DNA of 64,000 nucleotides, from assembly GCA_003993805.1 (NCBI GenBank), contig RSEF01000027.1:1626532-1690531 (forward strand). The letters are read 5' to 3'. Positions within the stretch are counted from its first letter, which is position 1; each line of letters opens with the position of its first letter. Of this stretch, positions 48,701-61,600 are shown one piece after another. This DNA comes from Himantopus leucocephalus. Its lineage: Eukaryota; Chordata; Aves; Charadriiformes; Recurvirostridae. The translations under genes and the position numbers were made by a program. The notes beneath the pieces are model-generated. The model ran no database searches. It was not told the DNA's origin and saw only the letters and a program-made list of their open reading frames with translations.

Positions 48701-49410
48701 TCCAGAAGGGGGTTCTGACGTTTCCAAAATGTAATTTCCGCTTGGTGAAACATTTCTAAATTTCCCCTTTCATTCTGATGTGAAGGGAAAATGAATTTCA
48801 AAACGTTGAACCTCCCCAAAGACGGGAGTTGTATTTTGTCTCTCATTTTGTAACGCTGCCCTTTTCCAGCAGGCTTTGAGAGAGACCGTTCTCTGTAGGG
48901 TCAAGGCTTCACGAACACCTCGGGAGGGCTAAGCCAGAGCGGCGAGGGATGTTTAGTTATTTAATTGCCATAGATTTCAGTGGGAGAGGCTGCCTCAGCA
49001 CCTCTGCGGCTACAGCACTGTGAGAGTACTCATCCTTCTGTTTCTACCTTTTGGTGAGGCGTCGGGATGGCATTTTAGCTCCTCTGCCTTCCTACGCGAC
49101 CAGGCTCGCTCGAAGACAATGAATCCAGCAACATTTTGGGCCACGTTAGCATAAGGCAAAAAGGTCGGCACTGACTATACTGGTCGGCACTGACTATACT
49201 GGTCTCCCGACTGCAGGGTTTCTGCCCCTGCGGCTGCTGGGAAGCAGGATGGGTTTGCAACCTCTGGCCGCTCAGCACGGAGCTCTGCCACCCTCTGCCG
49301 GGGACCAGGTCAGCTCTGGGTCCCGGCCACCCCGGGGTCAGCAGCTCTGCCAGCGCAGCAGCGCAGCCTCCTCTCCCAAACCAGCTGGTGTCCTTCAGAC
49401 CTGGGCCAGG
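42710..49410. other. Non-coding stretch, probably intronic
   Basis: I found no exon with supported borders. The plus-strand frame at 45530-46111 (193 codons) is the longest outside the CpG islands but is not recognised and has no clear splice context. A 19-bp duplication lies at 49163-49200. The stretch is moderately GC-rich, with many short overlapping frames on both strands. Confidence 0.5.
49163..49200. repeat. 19-bp perfect tandem duplication
   Basis: GGTCGGCACTGACTATACT is repeated exactly at 49163-49181 and 49182-49200, and GGTC begins a third copy. The perfect identity suggests a recent slippage event. Confidence 0.92.
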
Positions 49411-49416
49411 CTAAAT

Positions 49417-49490
49417 CACAGAATCATAGAATGGTCTGCGTTGGAAGGGATCATCGAGTTCCAACCCTCTGCCACCAGCCCAGGTTGCTC
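49417..49490 (-). mobile_element. CR1 LINE 3' end fragment (minus orientation)
   Basis: The plus strand reads 'cacagaatcatagaatgg', then 'gttggaagggatcatcgag' and 'ttccaaccctctgccacc', the reverse complement of the CR1 3' terminus. Only about 75 bases are recognisable, so this is a severely 5'-truncated copy. Confidence 0.85.
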
Positions 49491-49869
49491 AGATCCTCCC
49501 CATCCTCTGCCGTTTGCTCACCGCCTGCGGCTCCGCAGGGCCAGGCTTGCTCTTGCCTTACCAGAGCGGTGCGAGTTTTGGTGTCGTAGCTGCTTTGTGC
49601 CGCGCCATGAATAATTGTACCAAAAGCAGCAGAACTGCCACGGCTTTGGGGCTGACGGCTCAGGGGGACGGCGGTCATGCTCAGCACAGGAGGTGCAACC
49701 TCGCACCCTTGAGCAAGCGGGTCGAGGCACACCACAGCGCACACGCGCTACCCCTAACCCTCCCCCACGGGAGTACCAGCCCCTTTCCACCTCCTTTGTT
49801 CTGCTGCTCCTTCCAAGTAGCCCCCACCCAACTGTCTTTCCCTGCACTCGCCACCCAGAGCCAGTGCTG

Positions 49870-50245
49870 TTACCAGTTGAGGCTGGAGAAAAGGAGGCTG
49901 AGGGGAGACCTTATCCCTCTCTACAGCTGCCTGAAAGGAGGGGGTAGCGAGGGGGGGTCAGTCTCTGCTCCCAAGTAACGGGTGATAGGACAAGGGGAAC
50001 CGGCCTCAAGTTGCGCCAGGAGAGGTTTAGATTGGATATTGGGAAAAATTCCTTCACTGAAAGGGTTGTCAAGCATTGGCACAGGCTGCCCAGGGCAGTG
50101 GTGGAGTCGCCATCCCTGGAGGGGTTTCACAGCCGGGCAGACGTGGTGCTGAGGGACGTGGGTTAGTGGTGGTTTGGGCAGTGTTGGGTTGATGGTTGGA
50201 CTCGATGATCTTAAAGGTCCAACCAAAACAATTCTATGATTCTAG
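49870..50245 (+). mobile_element. CR1 LINE 3' fragment (plus orientation)
   Basis: The sense-strand CR1 order is visible: 'ggctggagaaaaggaggctg', 'gaccttatccctctctacag', 'tgataggacaaggggaa', 'aggagaggtttagattggat', 'ggcacaggctgcccagg', 'tggagtcgccatccctgg' and the ending 'gactcgatgatcttaaaggtcc' with the terminal 'attctatgattct'. The reading frame of ORF2 is not kept through the copy. It lies about 450 bases from the inverted fragment at 49417-49490. Confidence 0.92.
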
Positions 50246-52426
50246 TCACTGAGACATATTTATTTCATCTTCTGGAGGTGGCTTTAGTCAGAGGAGAATA
50301 GAAAGAGATGGGCTTGGGGCGCTGAGTGGCACCGTGTGTCCATCAGTTATTCCTCAGTCCCTAATTTTAACAGCCTCAGCATCCACCTCTATCTGCTGCT
50401 CCCAAACACATGGAAAAGACAGAAAACATTGGGCAAGGAGGAAATCTGGAAGAAAAAGAATGATTAACCCCCACAGGGGGCCCGTACCCCACAAATCCAA
50501 AGGGTCAGCAGAGACCCCAGGGAGCAGCTGGGGCAGGGAGAGCAGGCAGCGAATCTGAGCCCTGGTCGTGGCAAAAATTATTCCTGAATAATTAAAGAGC
50601 TAGGAAACACCTTCAGAGTCAGAGGAATGACCCAAACCTTGTCGTGACCGTCTGCTTTATTTAACATAACCCCATCCCGAACTTGGCAACCCCTTCAGAG
50701 ACGGCGTGCATCATTTCACCCGTCAGCAGCACTGCAGACGGGGACAGGAACCAGCTGCCAGCCCCGGCCACGCCACCGAAGCCCCGCACACGCGGCGCAG
50801 GCAGTGATTCACCGCTGACGAGTGTAAAAACCTGCCGCTGCAGATTTCTGCCTGGGGAGAACTTCTTCCCTCCAGATCTCTGCCTTCTGGAGGATTTTGT
50901 TTTCGAATCAAAATGCAATAAGCTTAAGCTGAAAGATTAGCCAGGCTCTGGCTCAACCCAGAAGGGATTGCTGACACTCTGGGAAGTTCAGGGAGGTTAA
51001 AATCACAGCAAACCTCCTGCTTCCGGCTGCTCCAGGACCAGGCTTGTGCTCCCAGTGGGTCACATCCATCGCACATCTCCTTCTCCATCATTTTCATTAT
51101 TAGCACCTTCTGTACAAAGAACAGCCCCTGGATGCTTGTTCTGAAGACACCACAGTCTCCAGAGAGGTCAAGATCCTCCCCACCCATGGCCTCAAGGGAT
51201 TCCCCAGCCACTATCCAAACTGGATTTATTTATGCGGAAAGAAGAAAAATTAACAGGAATTAGCTGCATCTGGGGTCCAGTGATGGAAGTGGCTGGGCTG
51301 CAACAGAGGATGCTCTTAGATGCTTCACAATCCTTCCTGAATAGACGGGTTATCTGAATTACAGGTTATTTCCATGATTGAAATTACACATCTGTGTGCA
51401 GGAACCGCTCGCTCCATTCTGCAATACCCAGCTCATGATTTCCGGAAGGAAACACGCTCTTTGTAAATCACTCCTTTATCCTGATTTACGTCAGGCAAAT
51501 ATTTGATTTCCTTCTTTTCAGAAGTAACAAAATGCATTAGCGCATGTGGGAGAAGACACAGGATGACTACAATGGAGCAGTAAATAGATGTGCAGCGCTC
51601 CGAGAATGGGAATGACAGAACTGCATTTAGGAGCTAATACAGACCCCAGTTGTGCTGGAAGGGAGCTCATTTGTGTTTATCTATCTTCTGGAGGTTTTGT
51701 GGGATTTTGGCAGGTTTATATTCATGGATTTCCCTTTGTATTCCAAAACCTGGCAAGCAAATGAGAAACGTGAAAAAAGGGAGAATAATAAGTCAACCAT
51801 GAATTTGGGATTTCAGCCTTTCATACTCCTAAGAAAAGTGCAGAAAGCAGAAACCAATCCTTCTCTTTTCAAGCCTGAGGGCAGTCTCTGCTTGAGGATA
51901 TTGTCTATGGTTTTTCTTGATAGCAAAAGGGACATTTCATCATTTCTGAGCCCAAGAATCAACCGCTGCATAGCGTCAGCTCGTGGCTGCCTGTTTGCCT
52001 ACAACTAGCCACAATCTCTACCCTGATTCTCTTAGAGCTGCAGAATCTTTTCATTGCTGTGCTTTGACTTATTTTTGCCAGAGGAAAGCAACAAAAGGAA
52101 TTTGTTCTCTTGTTATTAATCATGTTTATTACAAGAATGCCTAAGGATCAACCAGGATTAAGTCCCTGTTGTGTTCAATACTGTACCAGCACAGAGCTGT
52201 AGGAAAAGGTATTGCACAAAGAGCAATCTTCCTGCTTTCGCCTTCATGAAGCAATACATGACAGCAGTTGGCTTAATTTCTAACAAGGGACATTTTGGTT
52301 AGACATTGGGGAAAACTTTTTTGCGATGAGGCCAATTAAATTCCGAAATAAATTGCCTGGCAAAGGTGGAGCAACGTGCCAAGGTTTCAGTTGGGATAGA
52401 GTTAACTTTCTTACTGGCAGCTGGTA

Positions 52427-52515
52427 CAGCGCCCTGCTTTGCATTTGGGATGGGAAATAGTGTTGATCGCNCAGCGCCCTGCTTTGCATTTGGGATGGGA
52501 AATAGTGTTGATCGC
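52427..52515. repeat. 44-bp exact duplication around a single N, likely assembly artefact
   Basis: Bases 52427-52470 are repeated exactly at 52472-52515 with one N between them, inside the LTR. Other copies of this LTR, as I recall them, have the segment once. Overlapping contig ends joined with a 1-N gap would give exactly this picture. Confidence 0.85.
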
Positions 52516-52598
52516 GCACTGGTGGGTTTGGCTGTTGCTGAGCTCTCAAGGCCTTTTCTGCTCCTCACCCCCCCACCAGCGAGGGCTGGGGGGGCACA

Positions 52599-52608
52599 NN
52601 NNNNNNNN
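52599..52608. other. 10-N gap inside the LTR
   Basis: This gap removes the central part of the solo LTR. From the family as I remember it, several hundred bases are probably missing. Confidence 0.88.
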
Positions 52609-52659
52609 CTGTGTGGTCCCAGCTGCCGGCTGGGGTTAAACCACAACACAATGCCATTA

Positions 52660-55600
52660 CTGGAGTTGTGCAGAATGGTGAGACATGGATCTCTCAGGAA
52701 GGAGCAACCTGGATGCTCCTTTCTTTGGCAAGGCAGCTCCCTCACAGCCAAGATTTTCTATGATTTGAATGACTGTTATGATCAACTTTACCCTTCATCC
52801 CACCCCTGACTTCCCAACATGATGAAACCATCCTGGCTGAGCCAAGCTTAGCAGGGCCATCTCCAACCTTCTCCGTGGGATTCCCCATGGAGCAACACAC
52901 CACAAAACTCTGTCTATGCAATTTATTAAGCAGATCTTGATCTGTACCCATGTCCTTCTTCCATGCCCGGGCTCCAGGAGAAAGAGCTTAGCCCCAACCC
53001 CTGGCCCTCCTCACTGGATATTTATGGGCAAAGACAGACCTACATGGCAGCACAACACACACCTCCACATTTTTGTTAAAATTATCAGTTTTGGCACCTC
53101 TCGTTTGTGTTCCTGTACAGGGATGCCCCGTTATTTGCACCACAGCCACACGAAGGGTATTCATCCTCCACAACGGCCGTAAGGATCAGGGTGGTTTTCA
53201 AATGCCTGTTTCTGAGCTTGGGTCAAAGAAATAAGAAATTATTGGGTCAGAATTTATTACTGTTAATGGGCTGATGAATTTGCAGGATTGCTGAACATCT
53301 GGATTCAGCAACCGCCTAATGGTAAGCAAGTAAAAACGATCCCCAAGGAATATGAACCTGCAGGAATATGAACCAACGTCAGCACGGCCATTTGAAGAGA
53401 CTGACCTTGCTTTTTAATAGCAGACGAGAGAGCAGTTTCTGTGCCAGTGTCTGTACAAAAGAGGGACCCTATGTGTGAACCCAACTGGTCACGCTCTGAG
53501 CTAACACTTTGGGCCAAGCCAGCGTGTCTTGCAGACATCCACGGGAGCTGTGCTTTCCACGCAGGCTTGGCTGTTGGCAGCGTCTTGTTGGAAGCAATGA
53601 GCAGGTGGAAAGCACATCTCTGCCAAAGCTGCTGTTCTGCTCCCGAGAGGCCGTTATTGAAATTCAGAAGACAAAATCTGCATTTCAGCCCTGAGATGCA
53701 AAATGTTGAGAAGTGGCCTCCAGTGGCTGAGCTCTCAAAACCTCATCTCTGCTATCCCGACTGCAGCAAACGGTGGTGGCTTGTTATTCCAAAGCCTGAT
53801 GCTGTCAAAGAGTTTATCCTCCCCCTCCTCTCTCTGTGCGGGAAGCAAAGCACTTAGCACCTTGAGAGGCTGATCTGGAAAACCAGAAGGTGCAATCAAA
53901 CAGAGCTTGGTCCAAGAGGGAAAAGCAATTCCCTCGGGAGAGACGTATCCAGCTTTGCGCTGATTCAAAAGGCCTCTGATCTCGTATCTATTAACGTATG
54001 GATCCCTCTCCGTCCCAGCACTGTAGCACGACTGGGCTGGGCTTTGAGGCCATGGAGAAACACTTTATCCAGAAGGTTAAAAAAGTAACTTTCAAAGTCA
54101 CCTAATGAAAGGTAACCCTCTATTTTAGGACAAGACGACTTCTGCCTCTGAAGTATGTAAATCATGCTGATTAACTGAGGGACAGCAGTGGATCAAGGAC
54201 AAAAAGTCATAGAAGAACACAGCTGGAGATACGATGTGACCACAACTTTTAAGACATTTGTAAATTCAAATAAAGGAAGAAAACAATGATAAGTAGAAAC
54301 AGAGCATCCCCTCCCTCCACGCCTTACTGAGAAATAACTAATTAGCACTTCCTACCTGCGCTGCAAGAAGCGTGCATTCATACTCTGCTTTTACTTAGAT
54401 CCTAATTTCACATCTGCATTAGTAGACTTCAAATATTTCTAGGGACTGCCAAACCGTCTGAAGCTTTGCAAGCTTTGGGCCCGTCGCCACTGGCACTCTC
54501 CCAAGAAATCCAGCGGCAGGGATCAGCAGACGGGACAGCCCCGGGACGATGCTTGCAGGGCAGTTTGCGTTCAGCCTCCCTGGTGGGAGGGCTGTGATGT
54601 CTCCTGGCATACCGACCTCATAGCGCCCCGTCTCAATGCTGGAGAATCTTCCAGGCACCTCCAAGGTCCCGGAACAGGCAGAGCCTGGATGTGCCCAGTG
54701 GAAAGCAAAGCGTCTAACCACCATGCCAGTTCAGATGTTTTGTTTTGGATGCAGAAATGCCAGTCTGGCTGTGAGGAGTGGTTATGTAAAATGATGCATT
54801 TGAAGGAGAAAGAAAAAAAAAAGTGTTTTCAAAGAGTTAATATTTTTGGATGGAAAAACTTTTCCTTTTTTCAAACATGCCCGATTTACTCTCCTGTGCT
54901 CATCGGCTGCTCCAAATGGTGTCCTCCAGACAGCAAGCTAAAGTGTAGCTTTCAGAAAGACGTCCCGTTCTCACGGAGCAATTTCAGGAGAGCGTTTTGC
55001 AGTCCAGGCTAAGCTTCGGAGCTGGCCGAGAGCAAGCAGCCCGAGAGCAAGCAGCCGTGCGGCGCCCGCTGCAGCTGTGCCTGCTCTCCCTGGGCAAGCC
55101 TCGAGCAGCATGTTTGCTGAGCACAGCTCTTGTACAAACAAGAAATCCTGTTGACTCGGGCTGGATTGCTTGTGTACACATGAAGATTTGTATCAGGAGA
55201 AAGGAGAAAACTGCTTTCTCCTCCACTGGGTGATGTTATTATTTTTTTCTCCTACTCCCCAAATTAAAAATCCACTGACTCTAGGTAGTTCAATTACTTC
55301 TCTTTCTGGCATCTCAGGTAGGGAAATACACGTCCAAACGACTGACAGTCATGGAAAAATCAGCTAACCAGTTATTGTCTTTTAATATTTCCCCTGCCTT
55401 GTCAATGCGGTGATGCATCGCACCACCGAGACAGCGTTTCTGAACTAAACCTTTGTTGTCAGTTGCTTAAAACAGTCACACCAGAAATACCTTTATTGGT
55501 TTGACATTTCTCAGATGTTTTCTGCATTTCAGAAGAACTTAATCAGCTCTTCTTGAGTTATGTGATCATAAAAAATATCTACAGCCCTCAATTTTTTTTC

Positions 55601-58600
55601 ACATCCTTTTTGTGATCAAGTAGCTAAAAACCCTCTTTGTTTTGAATAGAGCTGCGTGTAAAATGTTCACTCCTACCCCTTCTTTCACTGTAGAATTTTG
55701 CCTTTTCGTTAAGAGTTATTTGGGTTTTGACTTCAGGGTTTTCTGGTGAATACTGAAGAACAGAAGAGAAGCAGGTGCCTTTTCCAGAAATATACAGGGA
55801 AATCTGAAACACTGTTTTCCATTTCAAAAGTTTCAGGTTCAGTTGGGGTCTTTCTAGTCTGTCTTGGGTTTGAGCTCAAACTCACTTTAACGATAAGCAT
55901 AATTTTAGAGGCTTAAGCTATAAATCATTTCTTCCCCCAAAAAATCAAAGCCTCCCCCCTTAGCCTATTTGCATGTGGAGATATTTGAAACTAGACCTTT
56001 GTATGTGGTATGTTCTGCAAGTGGAATGATAGCCCCAAAATCGAGTAGGCTTTCTCTAAGGATGACCGTCCGCTGAAGAGTACACGTTCTTGTCCCGCTA
56101 ACGACAGTGCCAAACTACCAAAGACTGCCACGTTGTGAGACTGAATTTTGTGGGGTGTCAGCACGGCGCACCCTCTGCACCAGCTGGGAACAGACCAAGT
56201 CTCCTCCTCACGCTGATGAGCTCGTTACCAAATCGACGCTGCTGAATTCCCTCATGCAAACTGCCCGCTGCCAGCAAAGCTTGACTCATGTTAAATCTCA
56301 GCAGTGCCCAGGACGCGGGGAGGGTGCCGTGCCAGGAAGCATGCTAACGACGTCCCTGAGAGGACGAGCACGTTTCAGTACCCAAAAACGTTCCCTGGCA
56401 CAGAGTTATTTACCGATATAGACTTAGCCAAAGAAACCGTGTGGTGCCTATAAATTCCCCTAGTTTCTATGGCTACGAGGATAAGTACATCGTAGAGAGA
56501 GAGATTCGATTGCCCCAGCAGAAAACCTACAAGACAATCACCGTGATTCTTGCTGGCTTTAAAATCAATTAATCTGTTGTAGCAGGAGGTCCGCAGGTCA
56601 GACCTTAGCAAGCTGCCCGCAGGCATGAGACCGAAGCAAACGGCTCCACGTGCGGCCCCGGCAGATGAGCTGACTCTAGCTCGTAGGTCAGACTCTCCCG
56701 CAGCAGCGCTGGCTCCACAGGTCTCCTCAGAGAAAGTAATACGTGAGCTGCTCTTGCTGTTGCAATCGAGGAGCTTTGATCTAGCTGCAGCCACCAGGGA
56801 GGAGAAGGGAGAGGACCGCGCTGGGGAGGACGGGGACAGAGCAGAGCAGCCGGCTGGTGGCCGCGCCATCGTGAAGCCCTACTCCGCCCGCAGCCTGTCG
56901 CTAAATGTCAGTCAAGTACCGTCGCAGTGGACATGAAAAATGGTTCTCTTTACAAAAGGAAAAAAAAAAGAAAAAAAAAAAAAGCAAAGAAAGTGCTCAG
57001 GATCCCCTGCCAGGAGTTGCAGAGCAGTCATATGCTGTTTGGAGACTTTTATGATCAAAGAGTCCTTCCGGCCTCTTTCTTCTGCCATCACAAAGTCAAG
57101 CCCTTTTACAAGACTAACAATATGCAGACATTAAAACTGCGATACAAAGGAAACAGCAAGGATTATGCATTTGATTAATCTTTACATTATAAACCTAAAG
57201 AGTAGGATACGCTGTTTCTCCGTGCCTGGAAAGCCCTGGCTACTGTGGGCTCTGAAAACTACAGATTTTTCCCACTCGTTAAATCTCCATTAATAAGAAA
57301 GTACAATAGACTCAGCAAACATTGCTGCTTTTTCATGCTCTCAATCTCTCTGTGTGATTGTTTCAAAATCCCCTCATCTTGGTAGTGCTACTTAAGGCGT
57401 TTTCCATACCAAATGGAAGACGAAGCTCAGACCAAGAAAGAGACCGCCAGGTTTCTGATGACCTTTTATCATCTTTAATACAAATATGCTGGTCATGTAA
57501 AACCAGCTTTCTGGCAAACAAGAACTGCATGTAAAATAACCCTGGATCCAATTTCTCATTCCAAGACTCCTCGGCGCAGAAGTCTCCCTGCACGACAGCT
57601 ACGGATGATAAATGTACTGACTCAGACGAGACTGAGCTGTACCGAAACAGCCTGGTCTCGTTTAGTCCTCTCCTATTAGGACAAGTTACATTCAAGCTTA
57701 AAACTAACTGAAAAAAAGATCTTAGCAATCTAAACGTGAACCACACCTCTCGAATAACTGATCTCAAAGTCAGCAGAAATAGGCTCAGCTTTTTTGCTGA
57801 TTTAGCAAGAAAGTCCAGTTTTATTTTAAGGGCTCTTCCAGGGTAGAGTTTGAAAAATGAGGCCCTGTCTACCTTGCCAGCACCTCGGGGAAGCTGTGTG
57901 GCCGGTTTATGCGAGCAAGCGGAGTTTTATTTCCCCTGTTCTGTCCAAACTCCCATTTGGTCTCCCTCAAGCAATAATCACAGGCGTGGTAATTCCACCC
58001 CGCCAGCAGCTGCGTCTCAGGTTCAGTGTCTGAGCTTTGCCCAAGTTCATAGTCAGGATCCTCACATTTGAGCCCATACAAATACCGAATATTAATACAA
58101 CAGTCTTGACTTTTTCAAGCAACCGTCCCGAGCCTTCACCAGAAATCCCAGAGATTGCTTTGGAGGAGATGAGGTTTGCACGAGGAATTAGCAGCGCCGC
58201 TGGTGAGTTTACCATTACACCAAGGCTCCATCCAAGGTCAAGCCACAACATCTGTCTGGCTCTGAATAAGACTGGACTGTTCCTCGCTGCCCTTTATTCC
58301 CTTGCTTTTTTTATTACTGGCTTATTTTTCTGCCCATTCAGTGAGCTGAGCCAAGGAATACCCAGAGAATAAGACCTTGTAGGAACAGGACCACTTCTTT
58401 GTGCAACAAGAAGATAGCAGATTTTTTCAGCCTAGCTCAGGGAATCTCACATCTTAGTTTTTCTGCGCTGGAGCTAGTCAAATCATACTCAAGACCCAAC
58501 CGGTATTTCCCTTATTATGAGCTTAACTGTATTGATCTATGGAAATAATTTGTGGGGGGCTGCAGAAAAGAAAAATCACAGGATGTCCATTAAAATCTTT

Positions 58601-61600
58601 GCAACTAATGATTCCTGTCTTTGTCTCACCCGTCACCCGCCCCTCCCACGGTCCATTCATGATTCAATATCTTAAACTTTTTAAGGAGGCAAGAAATAAA
58701 AAAAGAAAAGGCATTTCCAATACTTCTCCAAATATAAAACCTACACACAACAAAAACTCAGCTGCATTTATTTATATCGATCGGGAAGGTATTTACTTCA
58801 AGCACTGAACAAATGTCTCTGCAAACATCAATATTGGTATTAGACTCATAAATGTCATCTATATTTCATAATGCGAGAAGCAATGACTTTTGGGAATGCT
58901 GGGGCCCTTCATTCATTCCATCTTCTTATTTATTTTTTTCCTCCCTGCTCTGGAAGGAGGCTGCGGGGCTGCGATATATTTAGTCCCGTACTTCTGAGTT
59001 TGCTGCCACGGCTGCCAGTGAATATAGATTTAGCCAGTTGGCTCAACCCTGAGCAGAGTCTGTTTCAGGAAATGGATGGTGATTTTAAAGGTTTCAGTGC
59101 AGTTTCACTTGGCATTAGGTACATGGTCCCTGGAGGAAATGTAACAGTCATGATACTGGGTTCTTCCTAACTTTCGGCTTTGGGATGATGCCCGGGTATC
59201 TTTGCTCCAGCATCCCAAAGCAAAGGGCATACAAGAGCTCATGCATTATTTCCAGTCTACAAAAGAAATGGAGGGTCTAAAAATTTAAGCTGCTAAATTT
59301 GTCCTCAAGAAATTAAATAGGCACTTCAGTGGCCGCACCAGCTCCAACAGATTCTATCTTTAGACCAGTGTCCCTCCAAGATCCCATTACTTTTTCCCCC
59401 ATTCCTTCCTAATTTACTAAATCAGTTCTTGTCTTACAGCCCCAGATGTGAAGAAATACTGACACAGCTGAGGTGAGGCTTGGGCAGAGAGCGTAAGCAG
59501 AAGGAACAAACACTGTCTTCCTCACAGCCATCCTGGGAAGCTGTGTCTGCTGGGGTTGTCCCAAGCTTTCCTGACCCAGCGCGTCGAGACACACTTTTTG
59601 CCACCACTCTTCCTCAGACACTTGAGAAAAGCAGACAGAGCACCATCCCTTTTTTAGAAATAACTCCCAATCTGTTGTTTTAAGAGCTGGATAAATCTCG
59701 TCTTCCCAAATGCCCACCACTAAAGCTGCCACTGCCTTTTTCCCAGCCTTATTTTCGCATTAAACTGCCCGAAGCAGCTTGGGGAAATGTTGGGACCACG
59801 GCGCAGGAGCCCTGCCTCAGCCCGCGCTTCGGTGCCAGTCAAGCATCCTGTATCGAAGTGCTGGAGCTGAAAGGAAGAGCTCCCCTGCACACTTCGGAAG
59901 CTGTCAGCCAGAAATGAAGGAGTATATTATATTTTTTTGGGCACAAAACCATCTTCCAGGCCAAGAAAGGAAATAAATATGTTAATTCAAAAAAAAAAAA
60001 NAAAAAAAAGGGGGGGGGTGGGGGGGTAGGGGGAAAGAAGGAGGAGGACTCTGTTTTATTTCTTGCATTGCCTCGAGAGAGAAATGCCATCTTTCATCTT
60101 CTTTCTCTCTTTCTTTTCTTGGTATTTCCTTGCCCTGCTTTCCTCTGAGTTTCTGAAGAATTAGGAACAGCCGTGCAAGTATCAGCCTGGCTGTGATGTG
60201 TCCCAGGGGAACAGGGATGACACGTGGCCATCCAGGCCCGCGTTGCAAAGGCCACATGAGGCCACAAGCGGGGCTAATCCAGTCTGTGTCTATCTCAGAA
60301 GACACCTGATATGACAACCGCAGCTGCCCTTACGCTTCACCCAGGCATTGAGAGTCCACGCTCATAAGGCGCTCAGCTTATTAATGATAATCAAAAAACA
60401 TGGGCAAGATCCAGTTTCGGTCTCTGAGATGCAAAAGAGGGAGCCTAGGGAGGCTTTGCCCCACCAGAAGGTCCTGCAGAGCTCAAGACCCCGTGGGATG
60501 TAGTTCAAGTCAGACCATTCCCTTGCCAGGGGAGAAAGCAAAAGCCTCTCTGCTTAGCTGAGATTCTCCTCTTGAGCAGCCATGCTCACCTGCTGCAGAG
60601 TGGCTGGTAAGGTGCGTCTGAAGTCTGCAAAGTGCTTTGAAATCCTCAGATGAAAGGAGCTTGGGAGGCACAAAGTATTGTTTCAACGAGATGTTTGAAC
60701 AGCTAGCACCAAGCATGGCACACAAACACCTCCAGCGCTGCAGCTCAGTCCGCGTTCTGGCTGGTGCCCGAGGATTTCTGGGGAGGGTCTGGGCACTCTG
60801 GGACATCTGTGGCCATGGAAGAGAGAGGAAGGCCGTGGAAACACATGGGAAGGCACGTGCCTCAGTTTCCCTAAAGTAAAATGAAAATTATACCATCTTC
60901 CTTTGGAATGTACTTTATACTCCAGCCAGGAATTTTTTAAGCCTCATGACTGCCCTCACCTCCTCTCACCTCTGACTCCTCAGTTGTCCATATGAGCGTA
61001 TCAGGACGCTGAGCTTATTGCATATCCCTCATGCTCAGAGCCGGAGAATGACAGCTTTCCAAGCCTATATTACAGTCCTTATATCCCTTATACCCTTTAC
61101 ATTCCTTGTCAAAGGAGTGGATTAAATGACCACCAAACAAAACTGAAATCTCAGTATTATTGAGTAGGATTGTCCCTGTATGCAGAGAAATTTAAAGCTG
61201 GCAGAAAACATAACATTTAAGAATTTAGGAGAAGGCTTCCTGAGCTGATTCATGTAGTCAGAGATCACCTCTCCAAGTTTCATTGGGAGTTGTGGAGTAG
61301 CTGCGATTTTATTAAAGTTTCAAGACTCAAAAGCATGTGATGAGATTCAGCTTTCAGTTCAGTAAGTTCCAGCGCTGCTGATAAAAACCGGCAACTTAAA
61401 AATAACACCTCCCCTCCAGCTTCAAATCTCACAAAATAAGTTAAAAATGAGAATCTGACAAATTTTCCATTTAAAAAGTCACATGCTTCAAAAGACAACC
61501 TCCCGATTCTTTAGAAAGTGACTTCTGAAGTTTTGGAGATTGTAAGACTTTGCAGGTGGCTCTCGGATGAGTGATTTCAGGCTCTTTCCCTGAGCAGAGG

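Larger units (their letters stand above)
52372..52653 (+). mobile_element. Solo ERVL-type LTR with near-perfect 5-bp target duplication
   Basis: The LTR begins TG at 52377 and ends CA at 52648. The start (ggtttcagttgggatagagt), the middle (aaggccttttctgctcctca, then ccaccagcgagggctggggg) and the end (gccggctggggttaaaccac) follow a solo LTR family that I know from neoavian genomes. Flanking 5-mers CAACG (52372-52376) and CAATG (52649-52653) look like a target-site duplication with one change. The central part, including the expected TATA region, is missing in the gap at 52599-52608. No internal viral genes flank it. A 44-bp artificial-looking duplication lies inside. Confidence 0.88.

Noticed and set aside
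54419..54724. Minus-strand open frame of 101 codons with a tRNA-like start (tggtggttagacgc)
   Set aside because: The A-box resemblance fails at a conserved position, no B box follows, and the peptide has no recognisable features or splice borders.
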